Shown: positions 43,671 through 52,725 of the stretch, one piece after another | Numbering within the stretch: position 1 is the first letter of the stretch | How the letters are laid out: each line of letters begins with the position of its first letter | The notes under the pieces: model-generated | The model's database searches: none | Told to the model about the DNA's origin: nothing | The model's input: only the letters and a program-made list of their open reading frames with translations | Program-made: the position numbers and the translations under genes | Origin: Taibaiella sp965229095 | Lineage (GTDB): Bacteria > Bacteroidota > Bacteroidia > Chitinophagales > Chitinophagaceae | Length of the DNA: 64,000 bases | Assembly (NCBI GenBank): GCA_965229095.1 | Contig: OZ245855.1 | Span: 1,736,001 to 1,800,000 of the forward strand | Reading direction: 5' to 3'

Positions 43671-44891
43671 ATGAAGAAAAAATACCTGTTGTTCGGCCTG
43701 CTCGCCCCATCCTTCTTTTCCTTCGGGCAAAAGAGCACCGATACCACCGTCTATAAAAAACAGCGTTTAAAAGAAATCGATGTACAGGTCTTGTGTTCCT
43801 ATTATACACAGGAGGGCAATCACTCTGCCGTTACCGGCGGTACCGGTACCGAAGAGCTGAGCGTGTATGCCCCGGAAGCCACACTGGCCTACAGGCCCGA
43901 CTCCGTTCATACCATTACCTTTAATGCAGGCGCCGATGTGATCACATCGGCCTCTACCGATAAGATCGATTTTGTGATCAGCTCGGCATCCCGCGTGGAT
44001 GTCCGCAGCCATGTCAACCTGGGCTACAGTCGCAGGCTGGGTCATAGCGGCATTACTGCCGGCATTAATACCGGTCTTTCCATCGAATCCGATTATACGT
44101 CCCTACCCCTGGGATTGTCCTTCTCCTATACCAATCCCGATGCCTCGAGGGAAGTACAAGTACGGCTGCAGGCCTATTTCGACGATCTGCGCTGGGGGCG
44201 GCTCGACAAGGAATATTACCGGCCCGTGCGGCTGGTGTACCCAGTAGAATTGCGGTACAAAGATTGGTTTTCCATATACAGGCGCAACTCCTACAACCTG
44301 AACCTGGCTATTTACCAGGTGATCAATAAAAGGATACAGGCTGCTTTTATGCCGGAGCTGGTGTACCAGAAAGGCCTGCTGTCCACGCCTTTTCACCGGG
44401 TTTATTTCAGGAGCGAATTCCTGCCCAGGGTCGAGAACCTGCCGCAGGAAAGATGGAAGGTGCCCCTGGGCCTGCAGGTCAATATTTTTGCCGCCAGGCG
44501 GATCATCCTGCGTACTTATTACCGTTTTTACTGGGATAATTTCGGCATTACAGCCCATACCCTGCAACTGGAAGTACCCGTTAAGGTATCACCGCAATGG
44601 ACCATTACGCCTCATTTCCGGTTTTATACACAAACGGCCTCCACCTATTTCCTGCCTTATAAAGAACACCTTGCTACCGAACTTTTCTATACTTCGGATT
44701 ACGATCTATCATCGTTCAACAGCTATAAAACAGGGATCACGTTGCGTTATGCTCCACAAAGCCGTTTCCTGAAATCTTTTTTCTTTACGGAAGCCGGTTT
44801 AAGATATGCCTGGTACAAAAGGACAGATGGGTTGAGCGCCCATATGGTTACCCTATTGTTTGACCTTAAATACATCAAGATCAAACAATAG
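43671..44891 (+). CDS. DUF3570 outer-membrane-like protein
   Basis: A 406-residue protein with a signal peptide (1-19) and an otherwise beta-rich chain of alternating strands ending in an aromatic-terminated strand, consistent with an outer-membrane beta barrel. The family segment GADVITSASTDKID (about 87-100) resembles flavinylation-type motifs (D-x-x-T/S-x-A-S/T). With ApbE as close neighbour, this Thr/Ser cluster is a candidate FMN attachment site, which is inference. Together the four genes probably form an extracytoplasmic redox module. Confidence 0.85.
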   Translation: MKKKYLLFGLLAPSFFSFGQKSTDTTVYKKQRLKEIDVQVLCSYYTQEGNHSAVTGGTGTEELSVYAPEATLAYRPDSVHTITFNAGADVITSASTDKIDFVISSASRVDVRSHVNLGYSRRLGHSGITAGINTGLSIESDYTSLPLGLSFSYTNPDASREVQVRLQAYFDDLRWGRLDKEYYRPVRLVYPVELRYKDWFSIYRRNSYNLNLAIYQVINKRIQAAFMPELVYQKGLLSTPFHRVYFRSEFLPRVENLPQERWKVPLGLQVNIFAARRIILRTYYRFYWDNFGITAHTLQLEVPVKVSPQWTITPHFRFYTQTASTYFLPYKEHLATELFYTSDYDLSSFNSYKTGITLRYAPQSRFLKSFFFTEAGLRYAWYKRTDGLSAHMVTLLFDLKYIKIKQ

Positions 44892-44923
44892 GTTGCTGTA
44901 AAAATTTGTAGCTATTGGGGAGG

Positions 44924-45895
44924 TTAAGAAGCCAGTATTTTGGCCATTTCCAGCATCTGTATGTCCAAAGGCTCGTGCTGCTTGATGGCCTGGGCAAAAG
45001 GCGTATAGATAAGCTCCTGGCTTTCCAGGCCTATCATCACCTGGCTTTGCCCTTCGATAAGCGCATTGACGGCGGCATAGCCCATACGGCTGGCCTGCAC
45101 CCGGTCGAAATAAGATGGCGAGCCGCCCCGCTGTATATGGCCCAGGATCGTGGACCGCACATCGATCTTGGGAAATTTCTTGACGATCTTCAACCGTACG
45201 GCTTCGGCACCGCCGAAATCGTCGCCTTCGGCTACCACGATGATATTCACCAGCTTCTTGCGGCGCTTATCGTTGCTGATGCGTTTTAATATGGCTTGAA
45301 AATCGGAGGTCTGCTCCGGCACCAATATATCTTCCGCACCGCATGCGATACCGCTGTTAAGGGCAATATAACCGGCATCGCGGCCCATTACTTCTACGAT
45401 AAACATACGGTCGTGCGCCTCTGCCGTATCCCTGATCTTATCGATGGCTTCCACGGCGGTATTCACTGCCGTATCAAAACCCAGCGTATAATCGGTACCG
45501 GCTATATCGTTATCGATGGTGCCCGGGATACCCACGGCAGGCATGGCATGCTCCTTAAAAAAAACATTGGCTCCTTTAAAAGTACCGTCGCCGCCGATGA
45601 GGACCAGGCCGTCGATATGGTGCTTCTTCAATTGATCAAAGGCTTTCTGACGGCCGGGCTTGGTCATGAACTCCTTGCTGCGCGCCGTCTTCAGGATAGT
45701 GCCGCCCCTTTGGATGATATTGGACACGGAAGTAGTTTCCATATCAAAAATATCGCCTTCGATCATGCCCTGGTAACCCCGGCGGATACCGCAGACTTTC
45801 AATCCATGATGCAGGGCCGTGCGGACCACCGCCCGTATAGCCGCGTTCATTCCCGGCGCATCGCCTCCCGATGTCAACAGTGCAATTTTTTTCAT
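44924..45895 (-). CDS. pfkA: ATP-dependent 6-phosphofructokinase
   Basis: A 323-residue glycolytic kinase phosphorylating fructose 6-phosphate. The ATP-binding GGDAPGMNAAIRAVVR is at residues 10-25, the catalytic segment GTIDNDIAGTDYTLGFDTA is at about 119-137, and the fructose-6-phosphate segment VEVMGRDAGYIAL is at about 160-172. The GGDGT sequence (about 100-104) marks the ATP-dependent class. It is the last gene of a minus-strand set suhB-dut-pfkA, 30 nt after dut. Confidence 0.97.
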   Translation of the reverse strand: MKKIALLTSGGDAPGMNAAIRAVVRTALHHGLKVCGIRRGYQGMIEGDIFDMETTSVSNIIQRGGTILKTARSKEFMTKPGRQKAFDQLKKHHIDGLVLIGGDGTFKGANVFFKEHAMPAVGIPGTIDNDIAGTDYTLGFDTAVNTAVEAIDKIRDTAEAHDRMFIVEVMGRDAGYIALNSGIACGAEDILVPEQTSDFQAILKRISNDKRRKKLVNIIVVAEGDDFGGAEAVRLKIVKKFPKIDVRSTILGHIQRGGSPSYFDRVQASRMGYAAVNALIEGQSQVMIGLESQELIYTPFAQAIKQHEPLDIQMLEMAKILAS

Positions 45896-45925
45896 ATTCT
45901 CGGCAAAGAAAAAAGGATTAAAGGA

Positions 45926-46363
45926 TTAGTTGGCGCCGGTATGACCAAAGCCACCGGCTCCTCTTTCGGTTTCGTTCAAAGCGCCTACTTCGCTCCATGC
46001 GATCGTTTCGTGCTTGGCGATCACCATCTGAGCCACCCTTTCCCCGTCTTCGATGGTCTGCACGGTACCGGAAAGATTGACGATCGGAATTTTCACTTCG
46101 CCCCTGTAATCGCTGTCGATGGTTCCCGGCGCATTGATCACGGTAATGCCTTTTTTGATCGACATACCACTGCGCGGACGTACCTGCGCTTCGTACCCCT
46201 GCGGCAGTTCCATGAACAAACCTGTAGGCACCAGCACCCTTTCCATAGGTTGCAGCGTGATGGTTTCGGGGATGAAAGCGCAAAGATCCATCCCGGCCGA
46301 ACCGGCTGTCTGGTACTTAGGCAATGGGTGATGTGACTGGTTGATAATATTAACGGAGATCAT
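45926..46363 (-). CDS. dut: Deoxyuridine 5'-triphosphate nucleotidohydrolase
   Basis: A 145-residue trimeric dUTPase. All five motifs are visible: SAGMDLCAF, RPRSGMSIKKG, INAPGTIDSDYRGE, ERVAQMVI and the C-terminal ERGAGGFGHTG loop. It hydrolyses dUTP to dUMP, keeping uracil out of DNA and feeding dTMP synthesis. Confidence 0.97.
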   Translation of the reverse strand: MISVNIINQSHHPLPKYQTAGSAGMDLCAFIPETITLQPMERVLVPTGLFMELPQGYEAQVRPRSGMSIKKGITVINAPGTIDSDYRGEVKIPIVNLSGTVQTIEDGERVAQMVIAKHETIAWSEVGALNETERGAGGFGHTGAN

Positions 46364-46419
46364 TGTTGCGTAGTGGGTATTGAGATATGAGTATTGAGAT
46401 GTTAGATTTTAGACTTTAG

Positions 46420-46461
46420 ATGTTAGATGTCAGACATTAGATGTTAGATGTCAGACATTAG
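46420..46461 (+). repeat. Tandem 21-bp repeat upstream of dut
   Basis: Two perfect copies of a 21-bp unit (ATGTTAGATGTCAGACATTA plus G), flanked by degenerate TTAGAT/TTAGATGT copies over about 46400-46490. It is low-complexity, with TTAGATGTCAGACATTAGAT forming partial palindromes. It lies between suhB and dut. Confidence 0.8.
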
Positions 46462-46532
46462 ATATTTGATACTAGATGTCAGCTATCAGGGTTTTGTTGT
46501 AGCGGTGTAGGCGGATCATGCTTAACGGAGCA

Positions 46533-47294
46533 CTAGGCAATAATGGCCTGGCGCAGCTCTTCATGCATTTTTCCATTGGTGGCCAGGGTTTCTTTATCCC
46601 ATACGGTATAAGGGTTGTTCTGGAAATCGGTGACTTTACCTCCCGCTTCCTCCACGATCAGGTAACCGGCTGCTACATCCCAGGGATTCAGGTTGTATTC
46701 CCAAAAACCATCGAAACGGCCACAGGCCACCCAGCAAAGATCCAATGCTGCCGAACCCAGGCGGCGTACAGGGATACCACTCGTTACCAGCCGTTCAAAA
46801 ATGCTGAAGGGATTTTTGCCCTGCGGGAAATGATAGGGAAAACCCGTTACCAGGAAGGCTTTGGCAAAGTCGCTTTTCTCCGAAACCTTTATAGGCTGGT
46901 CGTTCAGGAAAGCACCCTTTCCTTTTTCGGCAAAGAAAAGCTCGTTCATCATGGGGTTGTACACCGCGCCCATAATCATGGTATTGTCCTCCATAAGGCC
47001 GATGCTCACGCAACAAAGCGGGATGCCGTGGGCATAATTTACGGTACCGTCTATAGGATCGATGATCCATTTGTACCGGGCCTGCATATCATGCTCGCCA
47101 AACTCCTCGCCCACGATGCCGTGGTCGGGATAGGCCACTCTTATAATGGCCGTAATCAGTTTTTCGGAAGCCTGGTCTACCTCGGTCACCAGGTTGTTGA
47201 CACCCTCTTTGTGCGATACCGTAAAAGGCCCGTTAAAGTGCTTTTGTATCAGTATACCGGCCTCGTTTATGGCCTGGAGCAGTGTCTCTTTCAT
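46533..47294 (-). CDS. suhB: Inositol monophosphatase family protein
   Basis: A 253-residue Mg2+-dependent phosphatase. Metal-binding motifs are GEEFG (about 63-67), WIIDPIDGTVNY (about 76-87) and the C-terminal WDVAAGYLIVEEAGG (about 205-219). The family hydrolyses inositol monophosphate and related sugar phosphates. The natural substrate here is not defined. Confidence 0.93.
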   Translation of the reverse strand: MKETLLQAINEAGILIQKHFNGPFTVSHKEGVNNLVTEVDQASEKLITAIIRVAYPDHGIVGEEFGEHDMQARYKWIIDPIDGTVNYAHGIPLCCVSIGLMEDNTMIMGAVYNPMMNELFFAEKGKGAFLNDQPIKVSEKSDFAKAFLVTGFPYHFPQGKNPFSIFERLVTSGIPVRRLGSAALDLCWVACGRFDGFWEYNLNPWDVAAGYLIVEEAGGKVTDFQNNPYTVWDKETLATNGKMHEELRQAIIA

Positions 47295-47333
47295 GCAAGC
47301 TTCAAATTATAGAACCAAAGTAAAAAACAGGGA

Positions 47334-48767
47334 TCAGAGCCTGATCTCTTTTCCCAAGTAGTAGTCTATTACCTTTAATTTAAACAGGAGATCATATTTG
47401 GCGGAAAGTGCTTCAGCCCTGGCTTTAAAGGCGTTATTCTGGGTAGTAAGCAGTTCCAGGGCATTCATCAGGCCCAGTTCATAACGTTTCTGTGCATAGT
47501 TGTAGGCCCGGTCGGAAGCTTCGTCGGCGCGGCTGGTCGCATAAAATTTCTGTACTGCAGAACGGGCATCATAATAGGCTTTATAAACATCCTGCTTTAG
47601 TTTTACCCTGCTCTGTTCCAGGCCTATCTGCTTGCTCTGCACATCTATCTTGCTTCTGTTTACCGCAGTGCGCGCACTCCAGCCGTTGAGCAAAGGAACC
47701 GAAAGGGTCAAAGCTACCGTCTGCCTGAAGTTAGTGTTCAACTGCTTCCAGAAAGGTATTGTTCTTACATCGGGCGTAAAGCTGGGCGATTGCACATACA
47801 CCGGGGCGCCGTTGATCACAACAATATCCCCGTTGGGATTGTACCCGTTAAATGTCCCTGTGCCCGTGAGCTCCTTATAGCTGGAAGCATAGTTGCTTCC
47901 CAATTGCCCGCCCAAGGAGAGCTGTGGGTACAGGTTGCCTTTCGCAGCGGCCAGGCCCTTTTGGGCAGCCGCGATTTTTAGTTGGTTGCTGCGTATGGAC
48001 CCAAAATGATCTTTCGCTACATCATATACCTGCTCGGGACTCAATGTTCCCATTTCGCCCAAAGGTATTTTTTCCACCTCCGGCGCTACCGGTGTAAAGG
48101 GCGTAGCCATTTCAAAGTTCATGATCGCCTTCATATCCAATACCGCCTGTTGGTAGGTAGCTACAGCCGTAATGTAATTGGAGCTATCGGTTGCTACCTG
48201 GGCCTGCATCTGGGCCAGGTCCAGCTCGGGCGAACGCCCGGCTTTTACAAAATATTCCGTTTGTTCGCGTTGCTTCAGGCTAAAGGTTACCTGGTTTTCA
48301 CTGATATGAATCTGTTCGCGGGCCAGCAGTATCCGGAGGAAAGCAGTGGCGACATTGAGGGAAACATCGTTCTTCAACTGGTCCAGGTCGGCGGCGGCGG
48401 ACTTGCTCAGAAATTTATTCTGGCTTATCGTATTTTGTTTCTGAAACCACCCGAACAGCAATACATCCGCATTACCGTTCAGCCCTACAAAGTAATACTT
48501 GGCATCGATAAACTGGTTGGTAGTAGGATCGATGGAACGGCCATAGCTCCGGCCCACGTTACCGGAAGCAGAGGCGGTAGGCAGCATGCCCAACTGGCTT
48601 TGCTGCAACTGGAGCCGGGAAAGGCGTTCGTTCAGTACGCTTTGTTTGATATCCAGGTTATTGTCAACAGCATATTGAATACTTCGTTGTAATGTCCATA
48701 AGGAATCCTGGGCATTTACAGTCGCAGTACCCAGCAAGGCAATAAGCAACAGGTAGGTTTTTCGCAT
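47334..48767 (-). CDS. TolC-family outer-membrane protein
   Basis: A 477-residue outer-membrane efflux protein with signal peptide (1-19, TVNAQD cleavage) and two repeats rich in Gln and Asn with long helices. Tyr/Phe-rich strands (about 280-340) fit barrel parts. It belongs to the group with VDNNLDIKQSVLNE at the N-terminus common in Bacteroidota tripartite pumps. No adaptor or pump gene is adjacent, so its partner is unknown; it could serve as an outer-membrane channel for the HlyD-type exporter elsewhere in the window, which is speculation. Confidence 0.9.
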   Translation of the reverse strand: MRKTYLLLIALLGTATVNAQDSLWTLQRSIQYAVDNNLDIKQSVLNERLSRLQLQQSQLGMLPTASASGNVGRSYGRSIDPTTNQFIDAKYYFVGLNGNADVLLFGWFQKQNTISQNKFLSKSAAADLDQLKNDVSLNVATAFLRILLAREQIHISENQVTFSLKQREQTEYFVKAGRSPELDLAQMQAQVATDSSNYITAVATYQQAVLDMKAIMNFEMATPFTPVAPEVEKIPLGEMGTLSPEQVYDVAKDHFGSIRSNQLKIAAAQKGLAAAKGNLYPQLSLGGQLGSNYASSYKELTGTGTFNGYNPNGDIVVINGAPVYVQSPSFTPDVRTIPFWKQLNTNFRQTVALTLSVPLLNGWSARTAVNRSKIDVQSKQIGLEQSRVKLKQDVYKAYYDARSAVQKFYATSRADEASDRAYNYAQKRYELGLMNALELLTTQNNAFKARAEALSAKYDLLFKLKVIDYYLGKEIRL

Positions 48768-48988
48768 AGGGCAAATGTAATGATTTAAAAGCCTGTTTTA
48801 ATGTTTGGTACAAAGATGCCACAGGCCGGCAGCAAAGATATTTATCTAATCCCTGAATTGATTCGTCTTTTCAAATAAATTAAACAAGAACGCGGGCCTT
48901 TTGCCTTTTATTTTATGTTTCCCGGGGATCCAAGTATGCATTACCAGGAAAAGCCTTCCGGGACAAACGCCCTATATTCAAAAGCGCG

Positions 48989-51013
48989 TTATACGTTCCA
49001 GTACTTACGCAGCAGCCATTCCCCGGTTACCAGCAGCAAGATCAAGAAAAACAGCCACCTTTTATCGATCAGCTCGGTGTATGTTTTGTCGGTATGAATC
49101 ACCGGCTTTACCGCGGCATTGTGTTTCAAGCTGTCGGTAATCGCATCCATAGTGGCATAGGTAAAAAAGCTGCCATTTGTTTGCCGGGACAATTGTGCCA
49201 GCATGTCGAAATCGGCATTCGTACGTAGCGCTTCCAGCGGTACCGATTCTACCAGGAACGAACCTTCCGATGTATAACTTTTACCGTTCAATTGTACGCT
49301 CCCTTTAAAAGTATAAGTGCCCGGGGCCAGCAAACCTACATTTAAGCGGTAGCTGTTGCCATTTTTTTCCATATTATAGCTTAATGCCTTGCCAGTGCTA
49401 TCCTTCAATACCAGGGGCACTTCGGGCGTATTGACCAACTCCCCGTTATCGTTTCTCAACTCGGCATAAAGATTGATCACCTCGTTATCGCTGAAAATAT
49501 ACTTGTCCATAAATACCCGGAAAGGGCGGTTATCCTTTTTGATGCTCAGCAAGCTTACCGTTTGCCGGATCAATTCATCCACAACCTCGTGCTTACCGGT
49601 GTTTTTGTATTCGTATAAGCGCCAGCGCCATATTCCCTCGCCGCACAATACGGCCTGGGGCACCGGGTTGTTCTGGAAGATCCAGAGCGGGTAATTGGTA
49701 GCCACGCTGCCTATCTGTTGCCGGAAGAGTACCTGTGCATCGGCAGCAGCGGTGTAATTACCATAAGGGGCTTGCAGCGGCGGCATCTTGGCCATGGCTT
49801 CCCGTATATTGGCAGGCAGGGTAAAAAAGCTGAATGCAGTATTGATCACAGGCAGCACATCATTCGTACCCTGCCCCGATACCTTTACCAGGTCTTGCTG
49901 CTGGCTGAATATGCCCAGGTTGCTTTGCCGGCCCAGGATATACCATACCGGCAGGCGGGATGCTGCCAGTTGTACCCCCGTAAGGGAAGGTACCTGGTGG
50001 GCAATAATGAGGTGATAGGCAGAAAGGTTAGCTGGCACATCGTTACCCAGGTGCAGGTCTACTTTATATTGCGGCACGTTCTCCAACGCTCCCCGTATCG
50101 CAGCCAGATCGGGATGGGGCGCGGCAGCCATGAGCAGCACTTTTGTTTCCTCATCGATAACCTCTACATAGAAGTCCATCCGGTTATTGGCAGTGTTCAG
50201 CTCTCCTTCCTGCACCGGCAGCACTACCGAATAACGCTGGAAGCCTTTGACATCGGCCTTGGTCTCGAAACGGAAAGAAGTGGTAAAGCGCGCTTTATCG
50301 ACATGTACCGCCGATTGCCCTACGCTTTTGCCATTATGCATAATGCTTACATTCGTTTGGGTACCGGTAAGCTTTTCCGCACGTATATCGGCAACGATCT
50401 CGAAGCTGCTGTTCAGGGCCACTGTTTTATTGGCATATACCCTGGCAATGCTGATGTCCTTTGGTTGGGTACTATCGCCCAGGCCAATGCTGAATACCGG
50501 TACTGCCGTGCCTAATGGCGCATATAAAGGATCAAGCCCTTCGTTATAGATACCATCGGTAGCGATAATCACCGCGCCTATATTCTGATCCTGGTATTGC
50601 TCCGTAGCAGTTTGCAGTGCACGGGCTATATTGGTGCTTCGTTTATCAAACTTCCAGGTACTGTCTTTACCCAGGTCGGCGCCAAAGCTTAAAGGCACTA
50701 CCGTATAATCCTGTTTCCAGCGATCTTCCAGCCGGTTTACTTTTTCTTTATAAGCAGCGGTGTCTTTGCCCAATGCCCTTCTCATGGAAGAAGAGTTGTC
50801 CTGTAACCAGAGCAACAGGGGCTTTTCTTCTTCTGTTTTGGTGGAAGGGAAAGCAGGCGCGAGTAATAAAGCAGCCGTAAGAAAACAAGTCAGGAAGCGC
50901 AATAAGGCCGGGAGCCACCGGATGGGAATATTCTTACGGCGGTCTTTAAAATAGACCAGCGCTGCGGGTAACAAGCCAATAAGGACACAAAGAAGCCAAT
51001 ATATAAAATTCAT
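48989..51013 (-). CDS. VWA-like membrane protein
   Basis: A 674-residue inner-membrane protein. Two N-terminal helices (about 3-22 and 36-55) and one C-terminal helix (about 650-666) frame a periplasmic region. A von Willebrand factor A-like domain starts at LLLWLQDNSSSMRRA; the metal-site residues D72, S74 and S76 are present, and IIATDGIYNEG lies near 160. Then come Ig-like segments (VYANKTVALNSSFEIVADI; SDNEVINLYAELRNDNGEL). Similar proteins sit in gene clusters of unknown function. No AAA-MoxR or BatA partner is adjacent. Confidence 0.83.
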   Translation of the reverse strand: MNFIYWLLCVLIGLLPAALVYFKDRRKNIPIRWLPALLRFLTCFLTAALLLAPAFPSTKTEEEKPLLLWLQDNSSSMRRALGKDTAAYKEKVNRLEDRWKQDYTVVPLSFGADLGKDSTWKFDKRSTNIARALQTATEQYQDQNIGAVIIATDGIYNEGLDPLYAPLGTAVPVFSIGLGDSTQPKDISIARVYANKTVALNSSFEIVADIRAEKLTGTQTNVSIMHNGKSVGQSAVHVDKARFTTSFRFETKADVKGFQRYSVVLPVQEGELNTANNRMDFYVEVIDEETKVLLMAAAPHPDLAAIRGALENVPQYKVDLHLGNDVPANLSAYHLIIAHQVPSLTGVQLAASRLPVWYILGRQSNLGIFSQQQDLVKVSGQGTNDVLPVINTAFSFFTLPANIREAMAKMPPLQAPYGNYTAAADAQVLFRQQIGSVATNYPLWIFQNNPVPQAVLCGEGIWRWRLYEYKNTGKHEVVDELIRQTVSLLSIKKDNRPFRVFMDKYIFSDNEVINLYAELRNDNGELVNTPEVPLVLKDSTGKALSYNMEKNGNSYRLNVGLLAPGTYTFKGSVQLNGKSYTSEGSFLVESVPLEALRTNADFDMLAQLSRQTNGSFFTYATMDAITDSLKHNAAVKPVIHTDKTYTELIDKRWLFFLILLLVTGEWLLRKYWNV

Positions 51014-51213
51014 TTATTTTTCCCCGGTTTCAGATTTTTAGTATGCAAGTTTAACGGAAAAAGAGGGTATGGCAAACTATTCGCGCAGAATGATCTTTCA
51101 CATATCCGAATTCATCCTATATCCGTGTACCTGTACTTTAACTTTTCTTAATGCGGCTCCCTTTTAACTTTTTTGTTCTCTTCTTATCTTAACCGGTATA
51201 CAAAAGGAGCCTG

Positions 51214-52695
51214 ATGGACATTACGCGACAAGTCAAAAACCAACATTTACTGTGGCGGGCGGGTTTTGGTATCGCAGCCGAAGATTTATCCCACCTGGAC
51301 AATATCCAACCCCATAAGCTGTATAAAAAAATGGAAAAGGCATCGGCTACGCCACCGGTGCCTATCGATACGGTAAGCCTCTATATAAAAGGAGCGCTCT
51401 CCATGCCGGAACGCGATACGGATGCCCAGCCCGATCCCGAGATGCGCAAAAAGTATAATGCCGCCCAGCGCAGGGAGATCAATATGCAAAGTAATGTGGA
51501 TATCAGGCAAATGACCCTGGCCTGGATGGACGAGATGGTCGGCAGCGAAGCGCAACTCCGGGAAAAGATGGCTTTATTCTGGCATGGCCACTTTGCCTGC
51601 CGGGTCAACAACAGTCTCTATCAGCAAGGCCTGCTGCATATCATCCGGCAAAATGCGCTGGGACATTTCGGCGATCTGTTGCGTGCCGTCAGCAAAAGTG
51701 CTTCCATGTTGTCGTTCCTCAACAACCAGCAAAACAGGAAAAGAAAGCCCAATGAAAATTTTGCCCGCGAGGTAATGGAATTGTTTACCATGGGACGAGG
51801 GCATTATACCGAAAAAGACATTAAAGAGGCGGCCAGGGCCTTTACCGGCTGGGGATTTGAACGGAACGGCACTTTCGTTTTCAGGGATAAGGCGCATGAC
51901 GAAGACAGCAAAACGATACTGGGCGCCGGCGGTACTTTCAACGGCGACGATGTGCTGGATATTATCCTGAAGCAAAAACAAACGGCCATCTTCCTTACCC
52001 AAAAGATATACCGGTATTTTGTCAACGAGCAGCTCAATGGGGAACATATCGACTGGCTGGCAGCAAGGTTGTATCAAAACGATTATGATATAGGCCAACT
52101 CATGCACGATATTTTTACCAGCGACTGGTTTTACGAAGAACAAAATATCGGCGCACGCATTAAATCGCCGGTAGAATACATCGTAGGCCTGCGCCGGATA
52201 CTGCCTATGAAGATCCGGAACGAAGAAGTACAGATACTTCTGCAACGGCTATTGGGTCAATGGCTGTTTAATCCGCCCAATGTAGCCGGCTGGCCGGGTG
52301 GCACAGCCTGGATCGACAGCTCGAGCCTGATGCTGCGCCTGCGTATTCCCGGGCTGATCAAAAATGATGAAACGATCAATATCAAACCCAAGGGTAATGA
52401 CGATGTGGAAATGGGCCGTAAGGAAATGCTGACCGTAGGCAATGCGAAAGCCAAAAAGCCGGGAGGGGGCTACCAGATCGTGGCCAGCATCGACTGGAAA
52501 GCTTTTGAGAAGGGCCTGGGAAAAACAGAGAAAGCAGAACTGTACGCCACCCTCGAAAGCCTGCTGCTGCAAACGCCGGCAGGCTCGGTAGCGCAAAATG
52601 CGTTGCAGCCCCTGATCCGCAATACTTCGGATGAGACCTACCTGCAAACCCTTGTCATTGCCCTAATGAGCACGCCGGAATACCAGCTTTGCTAA
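51214..52695 (+). CDS. DUF1800 domain protein
   Basis: A 493-residue protein of the DUF1800 family, which is found next to DUF1501 in many bacteria. Conserved pieces are LLWRAGFG at about residue 10, FWHGHFACRVN at about 130, NENFAREVMELFTMGRGHYTE at about 180, ARAFTGWGF and the IKSPVEYIVGL and NPPNVAGWPGG segments. No N-terminal signal is apparent. The biochemical function is unknown; it is expected to act with the DUF1501 protein. It is followed after 30 nt by the DUF1501 gene. Confidence 0.93.
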   Translation: MDITRQVKNQHLLWRAGFGIAAEDLSHLDNIQPHKLYKKMEKASATPPVPIDTVSLYIKGALSMPERDTDAQPDPEMRKKYNAAQRREINMQSNVDIRQMTLAWMDEMVGSEAQLREKMALFWHGHFACRVNNSLYQQGLLHIIRQNALGHFGDLLRAVSKSASMLSFLNNQQNRKRKPNENFAREVMELFTMGRGHYTEKDIKEAARAFTGWGFERNGTFVFRDKAHDEDSKTILGAGGTFNGDDVLDIILKQKQTAIFLTQKIYRYFVNEQLNGEHIDWLAARLYQNDYDIGQLMHDIFTSDWFYEEQNIGARIKSPVEYIVGLRRILPMKIRNEEVQILLQRLLGQWLFNPPNVAGWPGGTAWIDSSSLMLRLRIPGLIKNDETINIKPKGNDDVEMGRKEMLTVGNAKAKKPGGGYQIVASIDWKAFEKGLGKTEKAELYATLESLLLQTPAGSVAQNALQPLIRNTSDETYLQTLVIALMSTPEYQLC

Positions 52696-52725
52696 GCGAT
52701 CAGCTTCATTCAAAAAACAAACGAT

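Noticed and set aside
46518..47312. A 264-codon plus-strand open frame opposite suhB
   Set aside because: The minus-strand phosphatase has all family motifs; the antisense product has none.
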